In this document: in pieces, positions 9,872 to 22,066 of the stretch
Layout: every line of letters starts with the position of its first letter
Position numbering within the stretch: position 1 is the stretch's first letter
Source of the DNA: Klebsiella aerogenes KCTC 2190
Lineage (GTDB): Bacteria > Pseudomonadota > Gammaproteobacteria > Enterobacterales > Enterobacteriaceae
Assembly: GCF_000215745.1 (NCBI RefSeq)
Contig: NC_015663.1
Span: forward strand, 4,622,780-4,686,779
Direction: 5' to 3'
Length of the DNA stretch: 64,000 nt
Program-made: the position numbers and the translations under genes
Notes under the pieces: model-generated
The model's input: the letters and a program-made list of their open reading frames with translations, nothing else
Told to the model about the DNA's origin: nothing
Database searches by the model: none

Positions 9872-10046
9872 TTTCTCCTCCCATCTTCGGCCTGGGTCAT
9901 CGTTTTTAGTTATGACCCTTGTCGGATTATAAATTTTTCTCCGCGCTCAATTTTTCCTTGTCAGCCTAACTATTTCCGGTGTTATAGTCGGAAAATCGGC
10001 TTTTTCAAGGCCGTGTATAAAAAATAACAAGCAACCACAACCGTAA

Positions 10047-11405
<1,359 letters not shown>

Positions 11406-11417
11406 TCTGTGTCTTTA

Positions 11418-11440
11418 TCCCCGACGCCCGGCGTCGGGGA
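11418..11440. terminator. Shared hairpin between gdhA and quinone oxidoreductase gene
   Basis: A 10-bp stem (TCCCCGACGC/GCGTCGGGGA) with a 3-nt loop sits between the convergent stops of gdhA and the next gene. There is no long T run, so its strength is uncertain, but the position fits a bidirectional terminator. Confidence 0.65.
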
Positions 11441-11448
11441 TATCAACG

Positions 11449-12426
11449 CTACTCCATGGTAATCACCACTTTCCCCAGGTGATTACCGCTATCGAGGCAG
11501 GCATGCGCCTGCGCGATTTCAGCCATCGGATAGCTGGCGTAAATCAGCGGTTTACATTTACCCTGCGACAGCAGAGGCCAGACATGGCGCTGTAGCGCCT
11601 GAGCGATCTGCCTTTTTTCTTCCGCGCTTCGTCCTCGCATCGTTGAACCGGTCACGGTCGCGCGCTTGAGCATCAAGGTTTGAATATCAACATCATGGGC
11701 GATTCGTCCCCCCATAAAGCCAATAATCACCAGCCGCCCATCTCGCTTCAGCAGTTCCAGATTACGATTAAAATAGGGGCCACCCACGATATCGAGAATA
11801 ACGTCGACGCCTTTACCATCGGTCAGCTGATTGATTTTCTCAGCGAAATCATCGGTTTTGTAATTGATAGCCGTGGCATAAGGACGCAGCGCCGCCACTT
11901 TTTCTTCCTGCCCGACGGTGGTATAGACTTTCATACCTAACTCATGACACAGCAGGATCGCCGTTGTTCCGATGCCGCTGGCCCCGCCGTGAATCAGCAC
12001 GCTTTCATGAGGTTGCGCCCTGCCCATCTGAAACAGGTTGGCCCACACGGTAAAGAAAGTTTCAGGTATCGCCGCCGCTTCGCTAAAACTCAGCCCAGGC
12101 GGTATTGGCAACGTTTGCCCCGCCGGCACTGCGCAATACTCCGCATAGCCGCCACCGTTGGTCAGAGCGCAAACTTTATCGCCGGGATGAAAATCCGTCA
12201 CCTGCGCTCCTACCGCCACAACCAGTCCAGCGACTTCCAGCCCGGGTATCGGCGTTACTCCTTCCGGCATCGGATAAACGCCCTGCCGCTGTAAGATATC
12301 CGGCCGATTGACGCCAGCGGCTTTCACCTGGATCAGGACGTCGTTATCACCAACCGAAGGGATGTCGCCTTCACCAATCTGAAGAACCTCCGGGCCGCCC
12401 GGGTGACTAATTGAGATATATTTCAC
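11449..12426 (-). CDS. NAD(P)H quinone oxidoreductase, PIG3-like (MDR superfamily)
   Basis: A 325-residue zinc-independent medium-chain dehydrogenase of the quinone oxidoreductase/PIG3 group. It has an N-terminal GroES-like domain (GVNRPDILQRQGVYP) and the Rossmann motif LIHGGASGIGTTAILL near residue 145. No catalytic zinc ligands are evident. It sits 23 bp downstream of hchA on the same strand, so both probably form a two-gene unit for reactive carbonyl and quinone stress. The pair is absent at this spot in E. coli K-12. The substrate is inferred from the family. Confidence 0.88.
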   Translation of the reverse strand: MKYISISHPGGPEVLQIGEGDIPSVGDNDVLIQVKAAGVNRPDILQRQGVYPMPEGVTPIPGLEVAGLVVAVGAQVTDFHPGDKVCALTNGGGYAEYCAVPAGQTLPIPPGLSFSEAAAIPETFFTVWANLFQMGRAQPHESVLIHGGASGIGTTAILLCHELGMKVYTTVGQEEKVAALRPYATAINYKTDDFAEKINQLTDGKGVDVILDIVGGPYFNRNLELLKRDGRLVIIGFMGGRIAHDVDIQTLMLKRATVTGSTMRGRSAEEKRQIAQALQRHVWPLLSQGKCKPLIYASYPMAEIAQAHACLDSGNHLGKVVITME

Positions 12427-12449
12427 TGCTCCCCCTCATCAGATTGCTG

Positions 12450-13304
12450 TTACTTTGCATATTCGTCGAGCAACGCTTTTGCCGCCAGTTGACCGAGCGC
12501 ATTTGCCGCAAAAGGACTGTCCCCGGTCAGCACTTTACGATCCTGATGCACACGACCTTTAATATCGCTGTTTACGATTTCCAGCCCCATCGCTTTCAGC
12601 GCTTCGCCAAAATACCAGGTCAGGTGACCGGGCATATAGCCGATATCCGGCGTTTGTTTATCGGCGGCATCCGGAAACGCGCAAATGGCATAACCGTTTA
12701 ACGGATTCTCCCCATGACGTAATGCGAGAAACGCCGCCGGGCCGTGACAGAGCGAAATCACAAACCGATCGTGCCGCAGCACCCAGCGCAGCGTTTCGGC
12801 GACGGCTTCGCTCTCCGGCAGGCCGATAAGCGCACCGTGGCCACCGGGAATAAATACCGCCGCATAGTCGCTATCAGCCCCCAATTGCCCCACAACATCT
12901 GAAAGCGCCAGCGGCTGGCGGAACTGCGGCAGATAACACTCGAAGAACGGCATAATCTTTTGGTCTTCGCGCGGCATCGCCCAGTATTCGAACTTGGCCA
13001 TTTGCCCGGAGAGCGTCGCAATATCAAAATCGAAACCTGCGGCGTGCAGATGGTACATCGGCAGCAGCGTCTCTACCGGATGATTACCGGTCGAAAAGAG
13101 CGTGCCGTTATCGGTAGGCAGGTAACGTTCATCGGCGGCGATAACCAGCACTTTCCGCCGCCCGCGATACCCTGATGCATAATCAGCGCCGCTGAGATCG
13201 GACACCGGGCTGGTAAACTGACTAAGGGAGTAGGCTGAAGGGAAAAAAGCATTCTCTTCAGCGTGGTCAACTTGCGGTTGTTTACTGATTTGTTCGCTCA
13301 TCAT
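12450..13304 (-). CDS. hchA: Protein/nucleic acid deglycase and glyoxalase III Hsp31
   Basis: A 284-residue DJ-1/PfpI-superfamily protein close to E. coli HchA (283 aa). It handles methylglyoxal and glycated protein and has holding-chaperone activity, in the cytoplasm. The nucleophile cysteine elbow is FVISLCHGPAAFLALRHG (about residue 186), with the acidic partner in TGNHPVETLLP and the conserved IAADERYLPTDNG. Two consecutive ATG codons give MM; either may start. It heads the hchA-oxidoreductase pair. Confidence 0.95.
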   Translation of the reverse strand: MMSEQISKQPQVDHAEENAFFPSAYSLSQFTSPVSDLSGADYASGYRGRRKVLVIAADERYLPTDNGTLFSTGNHPVETLLPMYHLHAAGFDFDIATLSGQMAKFEYWAMPREDQKIMPFFECYLPQFRQPLALSDVVGQLGADSDYAAVFIPGGHGALIGLPESEAVAETLRWVLRHDRFVISLCHGPAAFLALRHGENPLNGYAICAFPDAADKQTPDIGYMPGHLTWYFGEALKAMGLEIVNSDIKGRVHQDRKVLTGDSPFAANALGQLAAKALLDEYAK

Positions 13305-13427
13305 CTTTTCCTTTTTATCCCTTCTTTAACATCAATAACCCTATTTTAGAGCAGGGAGGCAGAAAAGATATGTGGGAAAACCCTCATCCGGGTTAAGCGC
13401 CCTCAGGCGGAAGTGCGTTTTAGCTAA

Positions 13428-13446
13428 GCCCCTCGTGGCGAGGGGC
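13428..13446 (-). terminator. Hairpin downstream of topB
   Basis: An 8-bp perfect stem (GCCCCTCG/CGAGGGGC) with a 3-nt loop is located just past the topB stop on the minus strand. The T content downstream is modest, so it may be a Rho-assisted or weak intrinsic terminator. Confidence 0.5.
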
Positions 13447-13454
13447 GAAGAAAA

Positions 13455-15404
13455 TTATTGCGGACTTTCCGGCGCGATGTCCGCCTCCGGCTTTTTCCCT
13501 TTCGGCTTGCCTTTCCCTTTACTAAACGACTTTTTCGCTCCGCCTGGCGCGACCAGCCCGCGGAACTGGCGCACCGGCGTGCTCCGCGCCTGATCGATAA
13601 GCTGGAACAGCGTCCCCACCAGCGGCTGCATAAAGTCCTGATAGCGGCACTGTTTTTCGCTGATTTGCGTCAATACCGATTCCCAGTGGGCGGTCATATC
13701 CGGGCGCGCGGCCATTTCCGGCAGAGAATGGATTAGCGCCCGACCGGCATCCGATGAGTGGATATAGCGCCCCTTTTTATTCAGGAAACCGCGCTTAAAC
13801 AGCAGCTCAATAATCCCGGCGCGGGTCGCTTCCGTCCCCAGACCGTCGGTTGCGCGGAGGATCTTTTTCAGTTCTTTATCCTGCACAAAGCGGGCAATAC
13901 CGGTCATCGCCGACAGTAACGTCGCGTCGGTAAAGTGGCGCGGCGGCTGGGTCTGTCGCTCCACCACTTCACCTTTCTCGCACAATAGCTCATCGCCTTT
14001 GGCGACCACCGGCAGCGGCGTACCGTCGTTCTCTTCGTCGCGCTCTTTGTTACCAAGCAGCGCGCGCCAGCCCGCTTCGGCGAGGAAGCGCGCCTTGGCG
14101 ACAAATTTGCCGTTAGCAATATCCAGGTCAATCTGGCACTTGCGGAACACCGCATCCGGGCAGAACTGCATCAGATACTGACGAGCGATCAGGTTGTATA
14201 CCTTCTCTTCGTTATCGTTGAGTTTGACCTGACTGCTGCGCGCGGTCGGGATAATGGCGTGGTGCGCATCGACCTTTTTATCATCCCAACAGCGGTTGCG
14301 GATCTCCGGATCCATCACCGGCTGCGGCAGCAGATCCGGCGCATGGACGCTAATCGCATTCAGTACCGCATGGCGGCCGGCAAAATGTTCCTCCGGCAGG
14401 TAGCGGCTATCCGAGCGCGGATAGGTAATCAGTTTGTGGGTCTCATACAGCTTCTGGCAGATATCCAGCACGTTCTGGGCGCTGAAGCCGAAACGTTTGG
14501 CCGCTTCGATCTGTAACGCCGACAGTGAAAACGGTAGCGGCGCCGGTTCGGAATCGCGCTTATCGTTATAACCGGTCACGATTGCCGGCTGGCCTTCAAT
14601 GCGTTTAACCACATGCTCGGCCAGCGGGCGATGCAGTAAACGCCCCTCTTCATCCTGATAGGGTTCGCAGGCTTCGCTCGGCACCCAGGTGGCGATAAAC
14701 CGCTCGTCTTGCGGCGTGACAATATGCGCTTTGACGTCAAAGAAATCTTTGGCGACGAAGTTCTCGATCTCTTCATCGCGACGCACCACCAGCCCCAACA
14801 CCGGCGTCTGTACGCGACCAACTGACAACACTCCCTGATAGCCGGCATTACGCCCGAGAATGGTGTAGGCGCGGGTCATGTTGATGCCATACAGCCAGTC
14901 GGCGCGAGCGCGGGCCAGCGCCGACACGCACAGCGGGACAAACTCGCTATTCGCGCGCAGGCGGTTAATCGCCCGCTCAACCGCCTGTGGGTTGAGGTCG
15001 TTAATAAGGCAACGCTGCACCTGCTGGCGCTTTTCCGGCGCCAGCTGCAGGTAGTCCAGCACCTCATCGACCAGCAGTTGCCCTTCTCTATCCGGGTCGC
15101 CCGCGTGAACCACTTCCTGCGCCTCGCCAAGCAGGCGCTTGATGACGTTCAGCTGTTTGGTGACCGACGGTTTTGGTTGCAGTTGCCACTTTTCCGGAAC
15201 GATGGGCAGGTCGAGCAGGTTCCAGCGCGCATAGCGCCCGTCGTAAACATCCGGCTGCGCCTGCTCCAGCAGGTGGCCGATACACCAGGTGACCACCTGC
15301 CCGTTGCCGCACTCAATAAAGCCATCGCCTTTGCGATGCGGTTTCGGCAACACATCGGCGATAGCGCGACCGAGACTCGGTTTTTCTGCAATAAACAACC
15401 GCAT
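13455..15404 (-). CDS. topB: DNA topoisomerase III
   Basis: A 649-residue type IA topoisomerase (E. coli 653 aa) that decatenates replication intermediates. The Toprim domain opens the protein ([20 protein letters not shown]) with the metal triad in [17 protein letters not shown]. The catalytic tyrosine is in [18 protein letters not shown] (about residue 328). The basic C-terminal tail is rich in Lys and Gly ([12 protein letters not shown]). It starts 4 bp after selD and is probably cotranscribed with it, as in E. coli. Confidence 0.97.
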   Translation of the reverse strand: MRLFIAEKPSLGRAIADVLPKPHRKGDGFIECGNGQVVTWCIGHLLEQAQPDVYDGRYARWNLLDLPIVPEKWQLQPKPSVTKQLNVIKRLLGEAQEVVHAGDPDREGQLLVDEVLDYLQLAPEKRQQVQRCLINDLNPQAVERAINRLRANSEFVPLCVSALARARADWLYGINMTRAYTILGRNAGYQGVLSVGRVQTPVLGLVVRRDEEIENFVAKDFFDVKAHIVTPQDERFIATWVPSEACEPYQDEEGRLLHRPLAEHVVKRIEGQPAIVTGYNDKRDSEPAPLPFSLSALQIEAAKRFGFSAQNVLDICQKLYETHKLITYPRSDSRYLPEEHFAGRHAVLNAISVHAPDLLPQPVMDPEIRNRCWDDKKVDAHHAIIPTARSSQVKLNDNEEKVYNLIARQYLMQFCPDAVFRKCQIDLDIANGKFVAKARFLAEAGWRALLGNKERDEENDGTPLPVVAKGDELLCEKGEVVERQTQPPRHFTDATLLSAMTGIARFVQDKELKKILRATDGLGTEATRAGIIELLFKRGFLNKKGRYIHSSDAGRALIHSLPEMAARPDMTAHWESVLTQISEKQCRYQDFMQPLVGTLFQLIDQARSTPVRQFRGLVAPGGAKKSFSKGKGKPKGKKPEADIAPESPQ

Positions 15405-15408
15405 CTAA

Positions 15409-16452
15409 TCAACGGATCTCGATCATTGGACGCCCGCCGCGGGCGGTGACCAGCTCGCCAATAGTGGCAAGCTTAATGCCAAATTCCGCGGCAGCGGCCT
15501 GGACTTCGGCTTCGGCTTCCGGCGTGACCGCCAGCAGCAGGCCGCCGGAAGTTTGCGGATCGCACAGCAGATCGCGCCATGCCGGCGGCATCTCGCCCAT
15601 CAAATGACCGTAGCTGGCAAAGTTGCGTCCGGTGCCGCCCGGCACCGCCCCGGCGGCAATGTAAGCTTCAACGCCCGGGAGTTTAGGGATATCGGCGTAG
15701 TTTAGTTGCGCCTGAACGCCCGCGCCGCGGCAGACTTCGCTGAGATGCCCCAGCAGGCCGAAACCGGTGACGTCGGTCATCGCTTTTACCCCTTCGATAT
15801 TGGCAAATGCGGCGCCGGCAAGGTTCATCTGGCACATGGTTTCCGTCGCCAGCCCTTGATGTTCCGGCTTCAGCAACGATTTCTTCTCGGCGGTAGTCAG
15901 CACGCCAATACCCAGTGGTTTGGTCAGATACAGCTTGCAGCCCGCCTGCGCGGTGCTGTTTTTCTTGATACGTTCGGTTGGCACCACGCCAGTCACCGCG
16001 AGCCCGAAAATCGGTTCCGGCGCATCGATGGAGTGACCGCCCGCCAGCGCAATCCCGGCCTGCTGGCAGGCAAAACGCCCGCCTTCAACCACTTCGCGAG
16101 CAATCTCCGGCGCCAGCGTGTTGATTGGCCAGCCAAGTATCGCAATCGCCATAATCGGTTTGCCGCCCATCGCGAAAATGTCGCTGATGGCGTTAGTCGC
16201 CGCGATACGGCCAAAATCAAAAGGATTATCGACGATCGGCATGAAAAAATCGGTGGTGCTGATGATCGACGTCCCGTTACCCAGATCGTAGACCGCCGCA
16301 TCGTCGCTGGTTTCGTTGCCGACAAGCAGGTTCGGGTCGACAAACTTCGCCTGCTCGCTATGCAGAATGGTTTCCAGCACTTTAGGGGAAATTTTACAAC
16401 CGCAACCGGCTCCGTGGCTGTATTGCGTTAAACGAATAGCTTGCTCGCTCAT
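15409..16452 (-). CDS. selD: Selenide, water dikinase (selenophosphate synthetase)
   Basis: A 347-residue enzyme that makes selenophosphate from selenide and ATP for selenocysteine and selenouridine synthesis. The catalytic Cys17 and Lys20 are in the loop [14 protein letters not shown]; this is the cysteine form, with no in-frame TGA. The GGASFAN-type AIR synthase core and [14 protein letters not shown] are present. The start at 16452 is preferred over the upstream in-frame ATG at 16458: AGGAG touches the first ATG but lies 6 nt before the second, which also yields the E. coli length. Confidence 0.97.
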   Translation of the reverse strand: MSEQAIRLTQYSHGAGCGCKISPKVLETILHSEQAKFVDPNLLVGNETSDDAAVYDLGNGTSIISTTDFFMPIVDNPFDFGRIAATNAISDIFAMGGKPIMAIAILGWPINTLAPEIAREVVEGGRFACQQAGIALAGGHSIDAPEPIFGLAVTGVVPTERIKKNSTAQAGCKLYLTKPLGIGVLTTAEKKSLLKPEHQGLATETMCQMNLAGAAFANIEGVKAMTDVTGFGLLGHLSEVCRGAGVQAQLNYADIPKLPGVEAYIAAGAVPGGTGRNFASYGHLMGEMPPAWRDLLCDPQTSGGLLLAVTPEAEAEVQAAAAEFGIKLATIGELVTARGGRPMIEIR

Positions 16453-16678
16453 GGACATCTCCTGTCATTGCAATCCCGCTATGGTAGCGCCCAAACGGCA
16501 AGGTGATAAGTGCGACAGTCCGAAATCGCGAGTGGTTGCTCATTAAGCAGACAAATATGCGTTTTTGCGATACCGAACAATTTTTTCAACGCCATTTTAA
16601 CTTTTACTTACAGATGACAAAAATGTGACTAAAAACAAAACCATTGTTCTGGACATATAACACCGTAAGGAAATGTAG

Positions 16679-17425
16679 ATGAAAAAGCGCGTTCTCGCCC
16701 TCTGCCTCGCCAGCCTGTTTTCCGTTAACGCTTTCGCGCTGGTCCCTGCCGGCAATGATGCAACCACCAAACCGGATCTCTATTATCTGAAAAATGCACA
16801 GGCCATCGATAGCCTGGCGCTGTTGCCGCCGCCGCCGGAAGTTGGCAGCATCGCATTTTTAAACGATCAGGCGATGTATGAGAAAGGACGGCTGCTGCGC
16901 AATACCGAACGCGGCAAGCTGGCGGCTGAAGATGCTAACCTGAGCGCCGGCGGCGTCGCGAATGCCTTCTCCAGCGCTTTTGGTTCGCCCATCACCGAAA
17001 AAGACGCGCCGCAGTTACATAAGCTGCTGACAAATATGATTGAGGATGCCGGCGATCTGGCTACCCGCAGCGCGAAAGAGAAATATATGCGCATTCGCCC
17101 GTTTGCGTTCTACGGCGTTTCAACCTGTAACACTACCGAGCAGGACAAGCTGTCGAAAAACGGATCTTACCCTTCCGGTCATACCTCTATCGGTTGGGCA
17201 ACCGCGCTGGTACTGGCGGAGATCAATCCGCAGCGGCAAAACGAAATTCTCAAACGCGGCTATGAGTTGGGCGAAAGCCGGGTTATCTGCGGCTATCATT
17301 GGCAGAGCGACGTCGATGCGGCGCGGATAGTCGGCTCGGCGGTGGTGGCGACCCTGCATACCAACCCGGCCTTCCAACAGCAGTTGCAGAAAGCAAAGGA
17401 TGAATTCGCCAAAACGCAGAAGTAA
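16679..17425 (+). CDS. Class A non-specific acid phosphatase (PhoC/PhoN family)
   Basis: A 248-residue secreted phosphatase of the PAP2 superfamily. The signal peptide is residues 1-20 (cut at AFA-LV). The family signature K-x6-RP, PSGH, SR-x5-H-x3-D is complete: [21 protein letters not shown] and [12 protein letters not shown]. It hydrolyses phosphomonoesters and can transfer phosphate to nucleosides in the periplasm (family knowledge). It sits alone between selD and ydjA, a position empty in E. coli. Related genes are known from Raoultella, Klebsiella, Morganella and Enterobacter; phoC or phoN would be the usual name. Confidence 0.93.
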   Translation: MKKRVLALCLASLFSVNAFALVPAGNDATTKPDLYYLKNAQAIDSLALLPPPPEVGSIAFLNDQAMYEKGRLLRNTERGKLAAEDANLSAGGVANAFSSAFGSPITEKDAPQLHKLLTNMIEDAGDLATRSAKEKYMRIRPFAFYGVSTCNTTEQDKLSKNGSYPSGHTSIGWATALVLAEINPQRQNEILKRGYELGESRVICGYHWQSDVDAARIVGSAVVATLHTNPAFQQQLQKAKDEFAKTQK

Positions 17426-17443
17426 CGTCATCGCCGTTGAACT

Positions 17444-17474
17444 CCCGGAGGCGGCGCGCTGCGCCTTCTCCGGG
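17444..17474 (+). terminator. Stem-loop after acid phosphatase gene
   Basis: An imperfect stem with outer arm CCCGGAG/CTCCGGG and GC-rich inner pairing starts about 20 bp past the phosphatase stop. No T run follows, so it is a probable but weak terminator, also reachable from ydjA on the other strand. Confidence 0.4.
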
Positions 17475-17539
17475 CTACTAAATCGCACAGCGCTGTAGCC
17501 CCGGTAAGCGGCAGCGCCACCGGCGTAACAAGCACTGAC

Positions 17540-18091
17540 TCAGAAGCGCGTGACGAACGGCGCGGTATCCGGACGCGTAAACGTCGTTGATGCTTTTAAC
17601 TGCGACGTGCCAAGGTAGAGGAAACCGACAATTTTGTCCTGTTCGCGGCAGCCAAAGCCTTCGCGGACAACCTGACTCTCGGTTAACGCACCGCTACGCC
17701 AGATACCGTTATAGCCCTGAGCCACTGCGGCCATTTGCATCGCCATCACCGCACATCCCGCGGACATCTCCTGTTCCCACAGCGGTACCTTCGGATGTTC
17801 TTCGCAGCGTGCGACTACCGCGATAATCAACGGCGCACGGAACGGCGCATTACGTGCTTTTTCAATGGCTTTTTCATCCTGCCCGGCGGCCATCGCCCCT
17901 TTTTCCAGCAGTTGGCTAAAGCGTTCGCGGCCATCATCGGCAATAATAAAGAACCGCCACGGTTGTAACGTGCCGTGATCCGGCGCACGCATCCCCGCGT
18001 GAAGGATATTTTCCAGCTGTTCACCAGCCGGAGCCGGATCGGTCAGGCGCGACGCGCTGCGGCGATTTACCAGTAGTTCGAGAGCATCCAT
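17540..18091 (-). CDS. ydjA: Nitroreductase-family FMN oxidoreductase YdjA
   Basis: A 183-residue flavoprotein with the exact length of E. coli YdjA. It shows the minimal nitroreductase fold: the FMN-contacting [13 protein letters not shown] near the start, [15 protein letters not shown], and [21 protein letters not shown] at 18091 is chosen over in-frame upstream codons because AGGAGTTACACAG precedes it and it gives [16 protein letters not shown]. The physiological substrate is unknown. Divergent from sppA. Confidence 0.95.
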   Translation of the reverse strand: MDALELLVNRRSASRLTDPAPAGEQLENILHAGMRAPDHGTLQPWRFFIIADDGRERFSQLLEKGAMAAGQDEKAIEKARNAPFRAPLIIAVVARCEEHPKVPLWEQEMSAGCAVMAMQMAAVAQGYNGIWRSGALTESQVVREGFGCREQDKIVGFLYLGTSQLKASTTFTRPDTAPFVTRF

Positions 18092-18255
18092 CTGTGTAAC
18101 TCCTGTGATGTCATTTTGCATAAAATTAACATGCGCATGGATTTTGTTACAGCCCGATGGGTGATTCCTGCTGACAAGCGTCGGCACTCTCTTTAGGATA
18201 GCCAGACGCGGCAGCCCCTGCGGCTGACCCATCATCAAAATATTAGGGAGAATAC

Positions 18256-20109
18256 ATGCGAACCCTTTGGCGATTTCTTGCCGGATTTTTTAAATGGACA
18301 TGGCGAATACTCAATTTCATTCGCCAATTCGCGCTGAACCTGGTGTTCCTGGTGTTAGTGCTGATTTGCGTCGGCATCTGGGCACAGTTTAGCAGCAGCA
18401 CCGCGGAACATACCGCACGCGGCGCGCTGCTGATGGACATCACCGGCGTGGTCGTTGATAAGCCTTCCGCCAGCAGCAAGCTCGGGGTCATTGGCCGCCA
18501 GCTGTTCGGCGCCAGTTCCGATCGTCTGCAGGAGAACTCGCTGTTCGATATCGTACAGACGATTCGCCAGGCGAAAGACGACCGTAATATCACCGGTATC
18601 GTACTGGATCTGAAAAACTTCGTCGGCGGCGATCAGCCCTCGATGCAGTATATCGGTAAAGCGCTACGCGAGTTCCGCGACAGCGGTAAACCGGTATATG
18701 CCGTAGGTAGCAGCTACACCCAGGGACAATACTATCTGGCGAGTTTCGCCAATAAAATTTGGCTCTCGCCGCAGGGTGAAGTCGACCTGCACGGCTTTGC
18801 CACCAACGGCCTGTATTACAAGTCGCTGCTGGATAAACTGAAAGTCTCGACCCATGTTTTCCGCGTCGGTACTTACAAATCCGCCGTCGAGCCGTTTATT
18901 CGCGACGACATGTCGCCGGCTGCGCGTGAAGCGGACAGCCGTTGGATCGGCGAACTGTGGCAGAACTATCTCAACACCATTGCCGCTAACCGCCAGATCA
19001 CCGCGCAGCAGCTGTTCCCCGGCGCTCAGGGCGTGATCGACGGCCTGCGTAAAGTTGATGGCGATACCGCGAAATACGCTCTGGATAACAAGCTGGTCGA
19101 CGAGCTGGCCACCTCGACGGAAGTGGAAAAAGCGCTGACTAAGCAGTTTGGCTGGAGCAAAGCGGATAACAACTATCGCGCCATCAGCTACTACGATTAC
19201 AACGTCAAAGCGCCAACTGAACAGGGTTCGGCGGTTGCGGTTATCTTTGCTAATGGCGCCATCATGGACGGTGAGGAAACGCCGGGTAACGTCGGCGGCG
19301 ACACCACCGCGGCGCAAATCCGCGACGCGCGCCTTGATCCGAAAGTGAAAGCGATCGTCCTGCGCGTCAACAGCCCGGGCGGCAGCGTCAGCGCCTCGGA
19401 GGTCATCCGCGAAGAGCTGGCGGCGGCGAAAGCGGCGGGTAAACCGGTAGTGGTCTCAATGGGCGGCATGGCAGCATCCGGCGGTTACTGGATCTCCACC
19501 CCGGCGGATTACATCGTGGCGAACCCGAGCACCCTCACCGGCTCCATCGGTATCTTCGGCGTGATTAACACGGTGGAAAATACGCTCGGTTCGATTGGCG
19601 TTCATACCGATGGCGTCGCCACTTCGCCACTGGCCGATGTCTCAACCACCAAATCGCTACCGCCGGAAGTGCAGCAGTTAATACAGCTGAGCATCGAAAA
19701 TGGCTATAAGCGCTTTATCACCCTGGTGGCTAATGCGCGTAAGAGCACGCCGGAGAAGATTGACCAAATCGCGCAAGGCCATGTCTGGACCGGTGAAGAC
19801 GCCAAAGCCAATGGTCTGGTAGATAGCCTCGGCGATTTCGACGATGCGGTGGCGAAAGCCGCGGAGCTGGCGAAACTGAAGCAATGGCATATCACCTGGT
19901 ATCAGGAAGAACCGACGTTCTTTGCGATGGTGATGGATAGTCTGACCGGTTCAGTGCGCGCGGCTCTGCCGGCCGCGATTCAGGCATACCTGCCTGCGCC
20001 GGTTGCGGCTGCAGCGGACGTTGTGAAAACGGAAAGCGATAAACTGGCGGCATTTAACGATCCGCAGAATCGCTATGCCTTCTGTCTGACCTGCGCCAAT
20101 ATTCGTTAA
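18256..20109 (+). CDS. sppA: Signal peptide peptidase A (protease IV)
   Basis: A 617-residue inner-membrane serine protease (E. coli 618 aa) that degrades cleaved signal peptides. One N-terminal membrane helix (about residues 22-48) is followed by tandem S49 domains. The catalytic lysine lies in [12 protein letters not shown] of the first domain (about residue 208). The nucleophile serine is in [19 protein letters not shown] of the second (about 408). [14 protein letters not shown] forms the oxyanion region. GGGAG precedes the ATG. A hairpin at 20118-20137 follows the stop. Confidence 0.97.
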   Translation: MRTLWRFLAGFFKWTWRILNFIRQFALNLVFLVLVLICVGIWAQFSSSTAEHTARGALLMDITGVVVDKPSASSKLGVIGRQLFGASSDRLQENSLFDIVQTIRQAKDDRNITGIVLDLKNFVGGDQPSMQYIGKALREFRDSGKPVYAVGSSYTQGQYYLASFANKIWLSPQGEVDLHGFATNGLYYKSLLDKLKVSTHVFRVGTYKSAVEPFIRDDMSPAAREADSRWIGELWQNYLNTIAANRQITAQQLFPGAQGVIDGLRKVDGDTAKYALDNKLVDELATSTEVEKALTKQFGWSKADNNYRAISYYDYNVKAPTEQGSAVAVIFANGAIMDGEETPGNVGGDTTAAQIRDARLDPKVKAIVLRVNSPGGSVSASEVIREELAAAKAAGKPVVVSMGGMAASGGYWISTPADYIVANPSTLTGSIGIFGVINTVENTLGSIGVHTDGVATSPLADVSTTKSLPPEVQQLIQLSIENGYKRFITLVANARKSTPEKIDQIAQGHVWTGEDAKANGLVDSLGDFDDAVAKAAELAKLKQWHITWYQEEPTFFAMVMDSLTGSVRAALPAAIQAYLPAPVAAAADVVKTESDKLAAFNDPQNRYAFCLTCANIR

Positions 20110-20117
20110 TCCCCCGT

Positions 20118-20137
20118 CTGCCCCCGCCGTGGGGCAG
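20118..20137 (+). terminator. Hairpin after sppA
   Basis: CTGCCCC/GGGGCAG forms a 7-bp stem with a 6-nt loop 9 bp after the sppA stop, followed by CGTTTC. It is a plausible short terminator before ansA. Confidence 0.5.
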
Positions 20138-20249
20138 CGTTTCAACGACATTAAATTCAAGCGCTTCTCTGCAACTCCCAGGGTTAGCGCTTTATTTTTT
20201 TGCCTGCCACTTTATACTGCGCCTGTTCACGTCCAACCTAAGCGATGCT

Positions 20250-21266
20250 ATGCAAAAGAAATCGATTTACGTTGCCTACACCGGTGGGACCATCGGTATG
20301 CAGCGCTCCGATCACGGTTATATCCCCGTTTCCGGCCACCTGCAGCGCCAGCTGGCGCTAATGCCCGAGTTCCACCGCCCGGAGATGCCGGACTTCACTA
20401 TTCATGAATACGCGCCGTTGATGGACTCGTCTGATATGACGCCGGAAGACTGGCAGCATATCGCTGACGACATTCGCGACCACTACGACCAATACGATGG
20501 TTTCGTTATCCTGCACGGCACCGATACCATGGCCTTCACCGCTTCGGCGCTGTCGTTCATGCTGGAGAACTTAGGTAAGCCGGTCATTGTGACAGGGTCA
20601 CAAATCCCGCTAGCCGAGCTGCGTTCCGATGGGCAAATCAATTTGCTCAATGCGCTGTACGTCGCCGCCAACTACCCGATCAACGAAGTTTCGCTGTTCT
20701 TCAATAATCGTCTGTATCGCGGCAACCGCACGACCAAGGCCCACGCAGACGGTTTTGATGCCTTTGCTTCGCCAAACCTGGCGCCGCTGCTGGAAGCCGG
20801 CATCCATATCCGCCGTCTCGGTACCCCGCCCGCGCCGCACGGAAAGGGCGAGCTGATCGTCCACCCCATTACGCCGCAGCCTATCGGCGTGGTCACTATC
20901 TATCCTGGGATTTCTGCCGATGTGGTGCGTAATTTCCTGCGTCAGCCGGTGAAAGCGCTGATCCTGCGCTCCTATGGCGTAGGCAATGCGCCGCAGAACG
21001 GCGAGTTTATTCAGGTCCTGGCGGAAGCCAGCCAGCGCGGTATTGTGGTGGTGAACCTGACGCAATGCATGTCGGGTAAGGTGAATATGGGCGGCTATGC
21101 CACCGGCAACGCGCTGGCGCAGGCCGGAGTCATTAGCGGTTTTGATATGACCGTGGAAGCGACGCTGACCAAGCTACACTATCTGCTCAGTCAGAACCTT
21201 GATGGTGCGGCCATTCGAAACGCCATGCAGCAAAACCTGCGCGGCGAGCTGACCCCTGATGAATAA
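20250..21266 (+). CDS. ansA: Cytoplasmic L-asparaginase I
   Basis: A 338-residue enzyme matching E. coli AnsA in length, hydrolysing L-asparagine to aspartate and ammonia in the cytoplasm. The two asparaginase signatures are present: YVAYTGGTIGMQRSDHGY near the N-terminus (nucleophile Thr) and GFVILHGTDTMAFTASALS (about residues 86-104). There is no signal peptide, which separates it from periplasmic AnsB. It is followed 10 bp later by pncA on the same strand, so the two deamidases are probably coexpressed. Confidence 0.96.
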   Translation: MQKKSIYVAYTGGTIGMQRSDHGYIPVSGHLQRQLALMPEFHRPEMPDFTIHEYAPLMDSSDMTPEDWQHIADDIRDHYDQYDGFVILHGTDTMAFTASALSFMLENLGKPVIVTGSQIPLAELRSDGQINLLNALYVAANYPINEVSLFFNNRLYRGNRTTKAHADGFDAFASPNLAPLLEAGIHIRRLGTPPAPHGKGELIVHPITPQPIGVVTIYPGISADVVRNFLRQPVKALILRSYGVGNAPQNGEFIQVLAEASQRGIVVVNLTQCMSGKVNMGGYATGNALAQAGVISGFDMTVEATLTKLHYLLSQNLDGAAIRNAMQQNLRGELTPDE

Positions 21267-21276
21267 GGAACATGCT

Positions 21277-21918
21277 ATGAGCCACCGCGCGCTGCTATTG
21301 GTAGACCTGCAAAACGATTTCTGCGCTGGCGGCGCACTCGCCGTCCCCGAAGGCGACAGCACCATTGATATCGCAAATCAGCTGATCGACTGGAGCCTGG
21401 CGCGCGGCGACGCCATCATCGCAAGCCAGGACTGGCATCCGGCCAACCATGGTAGCTTTGCCAGTCAGCATCAGGCGGAACCCTATGCCCAGGGCGAGCT
21501 TGATGGCCTGCCGCAGACTTTCTGGCCCGATCACTGCGTGCAGCATAGCGATGGCGCCGCGCTGCACCCGCTACTCAAACAGCAGGCTATTAACGCCGTG
21601 TTTCATAAAGGGCAAAATCCGGTAATCGACAGCTACAGCGCGTTTTTCGACAACGGTCACCGGCAGAAAACCGAACTCGATGGCTGGCTGCGCGCGCACG
21701 GCGTGACGGAGCTGAACATTCTCGGTCTCGCGACGGATTACTGCGTTAAGTTTACCGTGCTTGATGCGCTGGATTTGGGCTACACCGTCAACGTGATCAC
21801 CGACGGCTGTCGCGGCGTCAACCTGCAGCCGCAGGACAGCGCCGTTGCCTTTATGGAAATGGCCGCCGCCGGAGCCACGCTCTACACCCTCGACGACTGG
21901 CTGGAAACCCAGCCCTGA
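21277..21918 (+). CDS. pncA: Nicotinamidase
   Basis: A 213-residue isochorismatase-fold hydrolase with the exact E. coli length, converting nicotinamide to nicotinate for NAD salvage. The catalytic Asp is in LLVDLQNDFCAGG, the metal-binding histidines in SQDWHPANHGSF, and the nucleophile Cys in GLATDYCVKFTVLDAL (about residue 156). ATG at 21277 gives MSHRALLLVDLQ; the in-frame ATG at 21259 lies inside ansA and has no family match. Confidence 0.96.
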   Translation: MSHRALLLVDLQNDFCAGGALAVPEGDSTIDIANQLIDWSLARGDAIIASQDWHPANHGSFASQHQAEPYAQGELDGLPQTFWPDHCVQHSDGAALHPLLKQQAINAVFHKGQNPVIDSYSAFFDNGHRQKTELDGWLRAHGVTELNILGLATDYCVKFTVLDALDLGYTVNVITDGCRGVNLQPQDSAVAFMEMAAAGATLYTLDDWLETQP

Positions 21919-21923
21919 CCTCA

Positions 21924-21953
21924 CGCCCGGCGCACCTCACGCCGGGCGGTATT
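21924..21953 (+). terminator. Stem-loop after pncA
   Basis: CGCCCGGC/GCCGGGCG forms an 8-bp stem with a 9-nt loop just past the pncA stop, followed by GGTATTT. Likely an intrinsic terminator of the ansA-pncA unit, with a short T tract. Confidence 0.55.
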
Positions 21954-22066
21954 TACCGCCTCGTTGACCTCGATAAATTGAGCTGTCTCGCAGTTTCCCC
22001 GGATAAGGGCTGATACTGTGGACAGGCTGTTTTTTCGCCACGCCATTTCCGTGGCGTGTGCTTATT

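Noticed and set aside
22037..22057. Hairpin CGCCAC/GTGGCG before the ERIC element as a terminator
   Set aside because: The T run lies upstream, not downstream, of the stem on the plus strand, so it does not fit an intrinsic terminator for pncA.
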